From contig CM028890.1 in assembly GCA_016801885.1 (NCBI GenBank), forward strand, positions 10,346,001 through 10,410,000: a DNA stretch of 64,000 nt. The letters run 5' to 3'. A program made the translations under genes and the position numbers. Shown here one piece after another: positions 40,501 through 52,300 of the stretch. This stretch comes from Toxotes chatareus. Its lineage: Eukaryota > Chordata > Actinopteri > Toxotidae. The stretch's first letter is position 1, and each line of letters opens with the position of its first letter. Below the pieces are notes generated by a model that searched no databases, was not told the origin of the DNA, and saw only the letters and a program-made list of their open reading frames with translations.

Positions 40501-43300
40501 TATACTATGGCGTTTTTATGACATTTTGAGGTCAAAAAAAAAAAATTTCCGATTTTTTACTATACTATGATTTTTTTTGTGACCGATTTTCAAAAATTTT
40601 TTGACTTTTTTGGCCTTACTATACTATGGCGTTTTTTTATGACATTTTGAGGTCAAAAAATTTTTTTGACTTTTTTTTTGTCCGATTTTGACGCCTATAC
40701 TATACTATGGCGCATTTTTTTATGACATTTTGAGGTCAAAATTTTTTTGAACTTTTTTTTTGGATTTTTTGACGCCATACTATACTATGGCGTTTTTTAT
40801 GACATTTTGAGGTCAAAAATTTTTTGACTTTTTTTGTCCGATTTTGACGCCATACTATACTATATGCGTTTTTTATGACATTTTGAGGTCAAAAAAATTT
40901 TTGACTTTTTTTTTTGGCCGATTTTGACGCCATACTATACTATAGCGTTTTTTATGACATTTTGAGGTCAAAAATTTTTTTGACTTTTTTGTCCGATTTT
41001 GACGCCTTACTATACTATGGCGTTTTTTATGACATTTTGAGGTCAAAAAATTTTTTTTTTTTGGCCGATTTTGGCCATACTACTATACTATGGCGTTTTT
41101 TATGACATTTTGAGGTCAAAAAAATTTTTTTTGACTTTTTTTTCCGATTTTGACGCTTATACTATACTATAGCGTTTTTTTATGACATTTTGAGGTCAAA
41201 AAATTTTTTTTGACTTTTTTTGGCCGATTTTGGCGCCTTACTATACTATGGCGTTTTTTATGACATTTTGAGGTCAAAAATTTTTTGACTTTTTTTTTGG
41301 CCGATTTTGACGCCTTACTATACTATGGCGTTTTTTATGACATTTTGAGGTTAAAATGGCGTTTTTTTTGACATTTTTTTTGTCCGATTTTGACGCCTAT
41401 ACTATACTATGGCGTTTTTTATGACATTTTGAGGTGAAAAAAAAATTTTTTTGACTTTTTTTTGTCCGATTTTGGCGCCATACTATACTATAGCGTTTTT
41501 TATGACATTTTGAGGTCAAAATTTTTTTTTGACTTTTTGGCCGATTTTGACGCCTTACTATACTATGGCGTTTTTTATGACATTTTGAGGTCAAAAAATT
41601 TTTTTTTGATTTTTTTTTCCGTTTTTTTTTGACGCAAAAATTTTTTTGACTTACTATACTATGACGCGTTTTTTATGACATTTTGAGGTCAAAAAATTTT
41701 TGACTTTTTTTTGTCCGATTTTGACGCATATACTATACTATAGCGTTTTTTATGACATTTTGAGGTCAAAAATTTTTTTTTTTTTTTTTTGTCCGATTTT
41801 GACGCCATACTATACTATGGCGTTTTTTATGACATTTTGAGGTCAAAAATTTTTTTTGATTTTTTTTGTCCGATTTTGACGCCATACTATACTATGGCGT
41901 TTTTTATGACATTTGAGGTCAAAAAAAAATTTTTGACTTTTTTGTCCGATTTTGACGCCATACTATACTATGACATTTTTTTTATGACATTTTGAGGTCA
42001 AAAAAAAAATTTTGACTTTTGGCCGATTTTGACGCCTTACTATACTATGGCGTTTTTTATGACATTTTGAGGTCAAAAAATTTTTTGACTTTTTTTTGTC
42101 CGATTTTGACGCCTTACTATACTATAGCGTTTTTCATGACATTTTGAGGTCAAAATTTTTTTTTTTGAATTTTTTTTTGTCCGATTTTGACGCCTTACTA
42201 TACTATGGCGTTTTTTATGACATTTTGAGGTCAAAAATTTTTTTTTTTTGACTTTTTTTTGTCCGATTTTGGCGCCATACTATACTGAAGATTTTTTTAT
42301 GACATTTTGAGGTCAAAAATTTTTTTGATTTTTTTTTTTCCGATTTTGACATTATACTATACTATAGCGTTTTTTATGACATTTTGAGGTCAAAAATTTT
42401 TTTTGATTTTTTTGTCCGATTTTGACGCCTATACTATACTATGAAATTTTTTCATGACATTTTGAGGTCAAAATTTTTTTTTGATTTTTTGGCCGATTTT
42501 GGACGCCTTACTATACTATGGCGTTTTTTTATGACATTTTGAGGTCAAAAAAAAAAATTTTGACTTTTTTTTCCGATTTTGACGCCTTACTATACTATGG
42601 CGTTTTTTTTATGACATTTTGAGGTCAAAAAATTTTTTGACTTTTTTTGGCCGATTTTGGCCTTACTATACTATGGCGTTTTTTATGACATTTTGAGGGA
42701 AAAAAATTTTTGACTTTTTTTTTTTGCCGATTTTGGGCGTTACTATACTATGGCGTTTTTATGACATTTTGAGGCTATACTATACTATGTTTTTTTTGAC
42801 ATTTTTTTTTCCGACTTTTTTGCCGCCATACTATACTATGACGTTTTTTATGACATTTTGAGTAAAAAAAAAAATTTTTGACTTTTTTGTCCGATTTTGG
42901 CGCCTATACTATACTATGGCGTTTTTTCATGACATTTTGAGGTCAAAAAAAATTTTTTTTGACTTTTTTTGGCCGATTTTGGCGCCTTACTATACTATGG
43001 CGTTTTTTTCATGACATTTTGAGGTCAAAAAAATTTTTTTTGACTTTTTTTGTCCGATTTTGACGCCATACTATACTATACTATGCGTTTTTTATGACAT
43101 TTTGAGGTCAAAAAAATTTTTTGACTTTTTTTTTCCGATTTTGACGCCTTACTATACTATGGCGTTTTTTATGACATTTTTATGACATTTTGAGGTCAAA
43201 AATTTTTTTGACTTTTTTTGTCCGATTTTGACGCCATACTATACTATACTATGGCGTTTTTTATGACATTTTGAGGTCAAAAATTTTTTTTGACTTTTTT
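19600..43300 (+). repeat. Degenerate central zone of the satellite
   Basis: Within the array, units here mostly read (A/G)GCGTTTTTTATGACAT and often (T)ATACTATACTAT preceded by GGC or GCA. Spacing varies unit to unit through lost bases in A and T runs, missing half-units and extra TACTA copies. The boundary is gradual and the coordinates are approximate. Confidence 0.75.
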
Positions 43301-45884
43301 TGTCCGATTTTGATGCCTTATACTATACTATGACGTTTTTCATGACATTTTGAGGTCAAATGGCGTTTTTTGATTTTTTTGACGATTTTGGCGATTTTGA
43401 CGCTATATACTATACTATGACGTTTTTTTATGACATTTTGAGGTCAAAAAAATTTTTTGACTTTTTTTGGCCGATTTTGACGTCTTACTATACTATGACA
43501 TTTTTCATGACATTTTGAGGTCAAAAATTTTTTTTGACTTTTTTTGTCCGATTTTGACGCCATACGGCTGTATGGCGTTTTTCAGGACATTTTGACATTA
43601 AAAAATTTTTTGAATTTTTTTTGTCGATTTTGACGCCTTACTATGCTATGACGTTTTTTATGACATTTTGAGGTCAAAAAAATTTTTTTTGACTTTTTGT
43701 CCGATTTTGGCCTTACTATACTATACTATTTTTATGACATTTTTTATGACATTTTGAGGTCAAACGTTTTTTTTTGACAAAAATTTTTTTTTTGTCCGAT
43801 TTTGACGCCTTACTATACTATGATTTTTTTTATGACATTTTGAGGTCAAAAAAATTTTTTGACTTTTTTGTCCGATTTTGACGCCATACTATACTATGAG
43901 CGTTTTTCATGACATTTTGAGGTCAAAAATTTTTTTTTTTTTTGTCCGATTTTGACGCCATACTATACTATGAACGTTTTTCATGACATTTTGAGGTCAA
44001 AAAATTTTTTTGACTTTTTTTGTCCGATTTTGGCGTCTTACTATACTATGATGGCGTTTTTCATGACATTTTGAGGTCAAAAATAAATTTTGACTTTTTT
44101 TGTCCGATTTTGACGTCTTACTATACTATGACCTTTTTTCATGACATTTTGAGGTCAAAAAAAATTTGAATTTTTTTTGGCCGATTTTGACGTCTTACTA
44201 TACTATGACATTTTTCATGACATTTTGAGGTCAAAAAATTTTTTGACTTTTTTTGTCCGATTTTGACGCCTTACTATACTATGATGTTTTTTATGACATT
44301 TTGAGGTCAAAAAAATTTTTTGACTTTTTTTGTCCGATTTTGACGCCTTACTATACTATGACGTTTTTTATGACATTTTGAGGTCAAAAATAATTTTGAC
44401 TTTTTTTGGCCGATTTTGACGCCAAACTATAGTATGACGTTTTTCAGGACATTTTGACATCAAAAAATTTTTTGAATTTTTTTGTCCGATTTTGACGCCA
44501 TACTATACTTTGAAATTTTTCATGACATTTTGAGGTCAAAAATTTTTTTCGCTTTTTTTGTCCGATTTTGACGGCATACTATACTATGATGTTTTTCATG
44601 ACATTTTGAGGTCGAAAAAAATTTTGACTTTTTTTGTCCGATTTTGATGCCATACTATACTATGACGTTTTTCATGACATTTTGAGGTCAAAAATTTTTT
44701 GATTTTCTCTGGCCGATTTTGACGCCATACTATACTATGACGTTTTTTATGACATTTTGAGTTAAAAAAAAATGTTGACTTTTTTTGGCCGATTTTGACG
44801 CCTTACTATACTATGACGTTTTTTATGACATTTTGAGGTCAAAATATTTTTGACTTTTTTTGTCCGAATTTGACGTCTTACTATACTATGACCTTTTTTC
44901 ATGACATTTTGAGGTCAAAAAAAATTTGACTTTTTTTTGGCCGATTTTGACGTCTTACTATACTATGACGTTTTTCATGACATTTTGAGGTCAAAAATAA
45001 ATTTTGACTTTTTTTGTCCGATTTTGACGCCATACTATACTATGACATTTTTCATGACATTTTGAGGTAAAAAATAAATTTTGAATTTTTTTTGTCCGAT
45101 TTTGACGCCATACTATACTATGACGTTTTTCATGACATTTTGAGCTCGAAAATTTTTTTTGACTTTTTTTGGCCGATTTTGACGCCTTACTATACTATGA
45201 CGTTTTTTATGACATTTTGAGGTAAAAAAAATTTTTGACTTTTTTTTTCCCGATTTTGACGCCATACTATACTATGACGTTTTTTATGACATTTTGAGCT
45301 CGAAAATTTTTTTTGACTTTTTTGGCCGATTTTGACGCCATACTATACTATGACGTTTTTCATGACATTTTGAGGTAAAAAAAAATTTTGACTTTTTTTG
45401 TCCGATTTTGACGCCATACTATACTGTGACGTTTTTCGTGACATTTTGAGGTCGAAAATTTTTTTTGACTTTTTTTGTCCGATTTTGACGCCATACTATA
45501 CTATGACATTTTTCATGACATTTTGAGGTCAAAAAAATTTTTGACTTTTTTTGGCCGATTTTGACGCCATACTATACTATGACGTTTTTTATGACATTTT
45601 GAGGTCGAAAAAAAATGTGACTTTTTTTGGCCGATTTTGACGCCATACTATACTATGACGTTTTTTATGACATTTTGAGGTAAAAAAAAATGTTTACTTT
45701 TTTTTTCAGATTTTGACGCCATACTATACTATGACGTTTTTTAGGACATTTTGAGGTAAAAAAAAATGTTGACTTTTTTTTTCCGATTTTGAGGGCATAC
45801 TATAGTATGACGTTTTTTATGACATTTTTAGGTCAAAAATTTTTTTGACTTTTTTTGTCCGATTTTGACGCCATACTATACTAT

Positions 45885-46940
45885 GACGTTTTTAATGACA
45901 TTTTGAGGTCCAAAAATCTTTTTTTTTTCTGGCCATTACACGCGCCATACTATACTATGACGTTTTTTTTGACATTGTGACGTCAAAAAAAGTTTGACTT
46001 TTTTGTCCGATTTTGACGCCATACTATACTATGATGTTTTTTATGACATTTTGAGGTAAAAAAAATTGTGACTTTTTTTGGCCGATTTTGACGCCATACT
46101 ATAGTGTAACGTTTTTCAGGACATTTTGAGGTAAAAAAAAAAAAGTGACTTTTTTTTGCCAATTTTGACGCCTTACTATACTATGACGTTTTTTATGACA
46201 TTTTGAGGTCAAAAAAAATTTTGACTTTTTTTGGCCGATTTTGACACCATACTATACTATGACGTTTTTTCATGACATTTTGAGGTAAAAAAAAAATTGG
46301 AATTTTTTTGTCAGAATTTGACGCCATACTATACTATGATGTTTTTCAGGACATTTTGAGTTCGAAAATTTTTTTTGACTTTTTTGGCCGATTTTCACGC
46401 CATACTATACTATGACGTTTTTAATGACATTTTGAGGTCCAAAAAATCTTTGATTTTTTCTGGCCAATTTTGACGCCATACTATACTATGACGTTTTTTT
46501 TGACATTGTGACGTCAAAAAAAGTTTGACTTTTTTGTCCGATTTTGACGCCATACTATACTATGATGTTTTTTATGACATTTTGAGGTAAAAAAAATTTA
46601 TTTTTTTTTTGGCTGATTTTGACGCCATACTATAGTATGACGTTTTTCAGGACATTTTGAGGTAAAAAAAAAAAAGTGACTTTTTTTTGCCAATTTTGAC
46701 GCCTTACTATACTATGACGTTTTTTCATGACATTTTGACGTCAAAAAAAAAATTGGAATTTTTTTGTCAGAATTTGACGCCATAATATACTATGACGTTT
46801 TTCAGGACATTTTGAGGTCAAAATTTTTTTTGACTTTTTTTGGCCGATTTTGACACCATACTATACTATGACGTGTTTAATGACATTCTGAGGTTAAAAA
46901 AAAATTTGACTTTTTTTGGTCGATTTTGACGCCATACTAT
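45885..46940 (+). repeat. Higher-order duplication of about 529 bp (7 monomers)
   Basis: A run of distinctive variant monomers (AATGACATTTTGAGGTCC; then TTGACATTGTGACGTC; then a poly-A monomer ending AAAGTGACTTTTTTTTGCC) starting at 45,885 recurs in the same order from 46,414. The offset is 529-531 bp, about seven units. A following variant (AATTGGAATTTTTTTGTCAG) recurs at only about 456 bp (46,295 and 46,751), implying loss of one unit after the duplication. Confidence 0.8.
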
Positions 46941-47233
46941 ACTTTGACGTTTCTTATGACATTTTGAGGTCGAAAAATTTTTTGACTTTTTTTGGCCGAT
47001 TTTGACACCATACTATACTATGACGAGTTTCATGACATTTTGAGGTCAAAAAATGTTTGACTTTTTTTGTCCAATTTTGACGCCATACTATACTATGACG
47101 TTTTTTATGACACTTTGAGGTCAAAAAATTTTTTGACTTTTTTTGTCAGATTTTGACGCCTTACTATTTTATGACGTTTTTTATGACATTTTGAGGTCTT
47201 TCAAAAATATGACTTTTTTGCCATTTTTTGATG

Positions 47234-47279
47234 CCTTACTATAGTATGACGTTTTTTATGACGTCATACTATAGTAAGG
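47234..47279. repeat. 19-bp inverted repeat at the array's right end
   Basis: CCTTACTATAGTATGACGT (47,234-47,252) is exactly reverse-complemented at 47,261-47,279, with an 8-nt loop and a complete TGACGTCA at 47,259-47,266. It is built from satellite sequence in opposite orientation and directly precedes unique DNA, so it marks the array boundary. Confidence 0.9.
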
Positions 47280-47283
47280 TCAT

Positions 47284-49390
47284 ACCTTCCCACCCCTTTA
47301 ATGTAAAGCTGATTCAGCACCTAAAGTAGGTAAGTTGTGAGACTAGTATGTATATTGTAAAATATAACTAGTTGTTTCAACTGAAAAGAAATATCAGTGA
47401 GAGGAGAGCATTAAAAAAAAAAAAAAAATACAGTACTTTCATCATGGTCAGAAATGTGTTTATTGCAAGAGAGTGAGTTTCCATGATGTCTGTTCTCCTG
47501 AAACTACCAGTCTGTGCATTTTTAACTAACAATGCAAGCTGGGAAGTCTGCTATTATGCTAATTTTGGTTCTTTAAAAAACTTTATTCGAGTTAAGCAGT
47601 TGTTGATTTCTTCCCCTCACCATTTCAGGTCTGTAAGTTCTGCAGAGGTTCTTGAAATAGGAACTAGAACTTTTTGGTGAATTGACTTGAAATTATAAAT
47701 CCAATATATTTATGTTAAGCTAATCAGAAATTAAAAGTTGGTTCCCCAAAATTCTTGCAAGATGTTTTACAGTGCATGGACTGGCTGCTTAAGTCGCCAC
47801 ACTTTCCCATGCTATGTATCATGACTCATCTCATCTGTAAGTATGATTTTCCACTGCTCATCCCAGCCCTACAGTATACATTCTTTAATATAAATTCTCA
47901 TAGTTGCTTTTAAGTCACAGGTAAAATATGGCCAGATCCTGAACTGCATCAGTTCAGCTCCATTAGTCCCATCTATTACATGAACCCATCTTTTAAGTAG
48001 TATAAAGCAGGGGCCAGGAAATATCAATAAGTAATCACCAAAGCCTAAAATATGACAGCACCAAAGCACCCAAAGTCTGTATGAATGTGACAGCTGTGTT
48101 TGATTGTTTCCCCCGCTGCGTCCTAGTTCCACCATAATCAAGGGCACAATAAATTGAGGCCTTATAGATTCATTCATTCATTCATTTATTCATGGTCAGA
48201 GACAAACATTCAGTGATTAATTGAAAAACAAAACCCTTTACATATAAGACACACATGAAGGATCACAACCTTATGGGATCTGATGCTGCTCCCATCTTTT
48301 GAACTAGCATAAATGGCATAGATCTTGTGGTAAAAAAGAACACATACATGCATCAATAAGAGCACACAGAAGTGTGTGACTTTGAAGCGAAGTTTTGTTG
48401 TCATGTTCCTTGGCCTAGAATGGTTGGGAAATAGTGTCAGTGTGTTCATTTTTAGCTTGAGGGAGCCACTATGATCAGGACTATGGACACTGTGGACACA
48501 GTGTTGCTGATGGAAGCATCCAAAACCAGCCAAGCTTGCATCATTCATACTCAAATCTGCCTTTCTTCCAGTCCACCCCCTTCACGCCAGCAGCAAGAAA
48601 AATTAGTTAGATGTGCAGATGTAGCTATGGAGATGTGCACCATCTACAGGTAAGGAAAGTAATAATTTCTGCACACTCATGCCACCTGCAGACAAGTTAC
48701 CAACACCAAAGCCGACTGGACAACACAATTACTGGACAACTGAGGCTCATTGGTCTGATGGTCAAGTGCTGCAAAAGAATTGTATGCCTATTTGAGTATC
48801 AGTTAGGGATTAGTGTGACACAGTAATGCTACATTCTTACCAGATATTGCACTTTCAAATATATAAGTTGTAGCTACAGAAAGAAAGAAAAAAAGATGCC
48901 AACAGGTGGCACAGGTGTACTTGACCTGTTGGTGGGCAAAACGAGGTATACATTTGTGGCTCTTACTTTCCTATAGGTGACAGCTCCCTCATGTGGAGAA
49001 GCTGCAGCCAGCTCTTGTCATTGAAGTACAAACCAGTTCCATAGTAGAAAATGGTTGATAAAAAAACCCCAAACCTTTACGTCACAGGACATCACTACCT
49101 CTAAATGCATTTGTCTTATTCTAGCAGGCCACTAAGCTGCATGGCTGTTATGCTGCGCCCCCTCTGTTCACTGTTTCACTGCACCTAATCTGTAAATGTG
49201 TAAAGATTTGTTAGGAGATAGTGGAGTAGATTGAAGATCCTTTACAGCTCTGTCAATTATCGACCTGCGATCACATGGGTGTTATTCGATTCCCTGCAAG
49301 GAGCTCCTCTTTAATTTCTGTTACTGACATTTAGCCATTCTTTCTAAGTGTCTGTCACTTACTGTCCCACACAAAGGGACATTTTAGGAC
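47284..49390. other. Intergenic region upstream of mep1b
   Basis: No confident gene. It includes a poly-A run near 47,411-47,428, a short ATTC tetranucleotide run near 48,170-48,195 and a splice-donor-like site after 48,650 whose preceding frame has no recognisable motif. The right end should hold the mep1b promoter, but I see no clear TATA box. Confidence 0.6.
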
Positions 49391-52300
49391 ATGGCAGGAG
49401 GAAAACCTACAGGTGTACTTGTTCTTCACATTGCTTGCCTCCTTTGTGGCACTACCCTTTGTTTGGTGAGAAATTGGTTTAGTCTGTTAAGTTACTGTCG
49501 TGTGATAACTAGAAACTTGATTTTAATATTCTTGCAAATCAATAACATTTCTATTTCAATTCTCTTTTGTTTAGCCCGCAGCAAAAGTATTAGGTAAGTG
49601 ATGTTTTGCAACAAACTCAAAAAAAGTTTAAGTTTCTTCAGCTTTATTATTGTCAACTTTTCCACCACTTCTGCTTTCACAGACTATGATGTGGACGGTG
49701 GACGGGACCTTGACATTTTTGACATCAATGAAGGTATGCAGACAGGAGGAACAAAAGATACTTCAATCCCTCATGTCTCCAGAATATTATTCAGTAACCA
49801 CTGTAAAGCAGCTTTCTTTGTGCATGGTCTTCACAGAGGCAGGGCTGAATCTTGTAGAGGGGGACATTGTGCTTGATGAGGTACGTTAATTAAGCTGTTC
49901 TTAATTTTCCACTCCACAACTGAAATATTGTAAAGACAGTTTAACCTTGATTCATTAAGTGGTTCCTAACTCTGTGACTGCTTATACTGACCGCTACAGA
50001 GGCAAACTCGAAATTCCATAATAGGGGATGAGTACAGGTGGCCAAAGATGATCCCTTACTACATGGAAGACGACTTAGGTAAGAATCCCTGCTGGAACAA
50101 AAAAATCAAGCTCCTAAATGCTGTTTAAGGAATATTTCTGTATGTACAGTGTAGTTTTAGAGGAATGTGCATTGATTTCTACAATATTTTCACATACAGT
50201 GATTCTGTGATACGAGACTGCAATCCTACTGTAAGAAGTGCAGAGCTACATTTACCTCCTTAAAGTTGTAAACAAACAAAACTGAATTTTCGCACAAAGG
50301 ATTTCCTTCTTTCACTCATAATTACTATTATTATTGTTTTAATAATTTAATGAAAGCAATTATTTTGTCTGGGGTCCTTAAAACCTCAGGCCCTCTTCAA
50401 TAGCTCAGAAAATCTAAATCTAAAAATATTAGTTATTGCATAGTCTATGAGATATAAAATATAAAATATTTCCTTTTTTGGTGTTAAAGCAGTGCTTCAT
50501 TTCCATATAACGTCACTTTCATCAAATATTAAAGTTTGTTTTTTCCACTTGCGTGATTTTCTACACATTCAGCTCCAATGATGTCAGGAGAAAAGAAAAG
50601 CACTATTTAAAATGACAGACGGGTTATTTTGCTATTATTATTTTTTCTATACACATAAAACAGTGGGGCCTGTAGGACCCCAAACAATGAAGGAGTAAAA
50701 ATCAATGCCAGCAAAACATTGTTTTGTTTATCAATCTAGCAACACCTCAAAAACAATCTCAGAGTTGCTATTGTCTTGAGCCGCTTCAGAGCATGTCCAC
50801 AACTGAGTTTGTACTGTACGTTTGATGTTTGCACATTTACAACTGAGGCAGCGAGTGAGACATGACAGCCTTATGAGAGATGTAATCTTGAACTTTGACA
50901 GGCTTAAGTAATTCAGCAGAGTCCTTTTATGAATTTACACATGATTACATTTAACCTTAAGTGGGAATTTGTAATACTTTTTTTTACTGCAGAGATCAAT
51001 GCAAAAGGTGTGATTCTGAAAGCTTTTGAGCAGTACCAGCTCAAGACCTGCATTGACTTCAAGCCTTGGAGTGGAGAAGAAAACTACATTTCCATTTTTA
51101 AAGGGGGCGGGTAAGACACAAAGAACTTTTATTTGTTTATGGTGTGTTTACCTGGATTAATACATTATATGTTCTCTATTTTATCATTACAACAAAGGTC
51201 CTTCAGATAAGACATTACCGATTTTGTGATGTTCATAAAGTCATTTTTTCCTTTCTCCAAAAGCTGTTTCTCCTCTGTGGGAAACCGTCGAGTTGGGAAG
51301 CAGAGATTGTCCATAGGGACAAACTGTGACCGCATCGCCACCATTGAACATGAGTTCCTTCATGCTCTGGGTTTCTGGCATGAGCAGTCCAGGGCAGACC
51401 GTGATGATTATGTCAAAATCATGTGGGACCGCATCTCAGAGGGTACTGACACTCCTCACAACTAAATCACAATCAGTTTGAACGCTGCCCAATCGTGCTC
51501 CCATATACCATTCTTGATTTCTGTTTGCCTGTGTATGATTATAATTTTGTCAGACTGAGGAGAGTAAAGCAAGTTTCATACATTACATTTATACAAACAT
51601 AAAATTTACATTCTAATGAAACAGAAAAATCATCAAGAGGTTTCTCATGTAGAAACTTCGAGGAGAGCATTTCATACAGCATTTGATTTATTGCTTGTGC
51701 GATAAGCATGTGCATGTGTTGTTTTCCTGGCTGCATAATTTTAAAAAGATAAGCAAAAGTCGTTATCATCACATCAGGAAATATCACGCTATGTATCTTA
51801 GTTGCATTGACCTCTGATCATCAGATTGTTAATCAATCAAATTCACTATAGTCTGCCATTAAAATACAGAGTACTTTGATTTGTCAGCAATTTTTTGTCA
51901 AGGCTTTAAACACGTCAGCTATTGATAAGCAACTTTTATGAGAGATCCTAATAAACTGTTTTGAAATCCTCCCCTACATTTGGAGGATGGAATAAGACAT
52001 AATGAATTAATCTGCACTGACACCTTTATTTATGATTCATCTTCAAGGTAAAGAACACAACTTTAACACCTACAATGACACCACCTCCAGCTCACTGGGC
52101 GTACCGTATGACTACGGCTCCATGATGCACTACAGTAAAAACGCCTTTCGCAACGGCACTGAGCCCACCATCGTCACCAAGATCCCTGCTTTCAGTGATG
52201 TCATAGGCCAGCGTATGGAGTTCAGTGACAGTGACCTGCTCAAGCTGCACCGGCTCTATAACTGCAGTGAGTGGCAACAGCTACCACCTGAGCTGTGTTG

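Larger units (their letters stand above)
13508..47283 (+). repeat. Giant tandem satellite array, ~75-bp monomer
   Basis: Head-to-tail array of about 34 kb, roughly 450 copies of a T-rich unit. In the plus strand each unit shows, in order: GTCCGATTTTGACGCC, CATACTATACTATG, ACGTTTTTTATGACATTTTG, AGGTCAAAAAA and TTTTTTGACTTTTTTT. All units have the same orientation. Two near-palindromes occur per unit: GTCAAAAAATTTTTTGAC and GCCATACTATACTATGGC. Units near the edges (to about 19.5 kb and from about 43.5 kb) are regular. The middle carries GGCG or AGCG in place of GACG, truncated units and variable homopolymers. The stretch 13,508-13,546 looks like a decayed first unit. I recognise no named satellite. 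Open frames inside it are by-products of a period divisible by three. Confidence 0.97.

Noticed and set aside
13301..41995. Many open frames inside the array reading CHKKRHSIV-type (minus) or YYGVFYDILRSKKFFDFF-type (plus) peptide repeats
   Set aside because: The ~75-bp period is a multiple of three, so any stop-free frame repeats. The peptides track the satellite and lack codon conservation, start context or domain.
13508..47283. CRISPR-like array
   Set aside because: Regular repeats, but no unique spacers and no cas genes; the whole unit is repeated, in a vertebrate genome.
48471..48653. Possible exon ending at a GTAAGG donor upstream of mep1b
   Set aside because: The frame has no recognisable motif, and mep1b already has a complete signal-peptide exon. 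It could be a 5' UTR exon, but nothing supports it.
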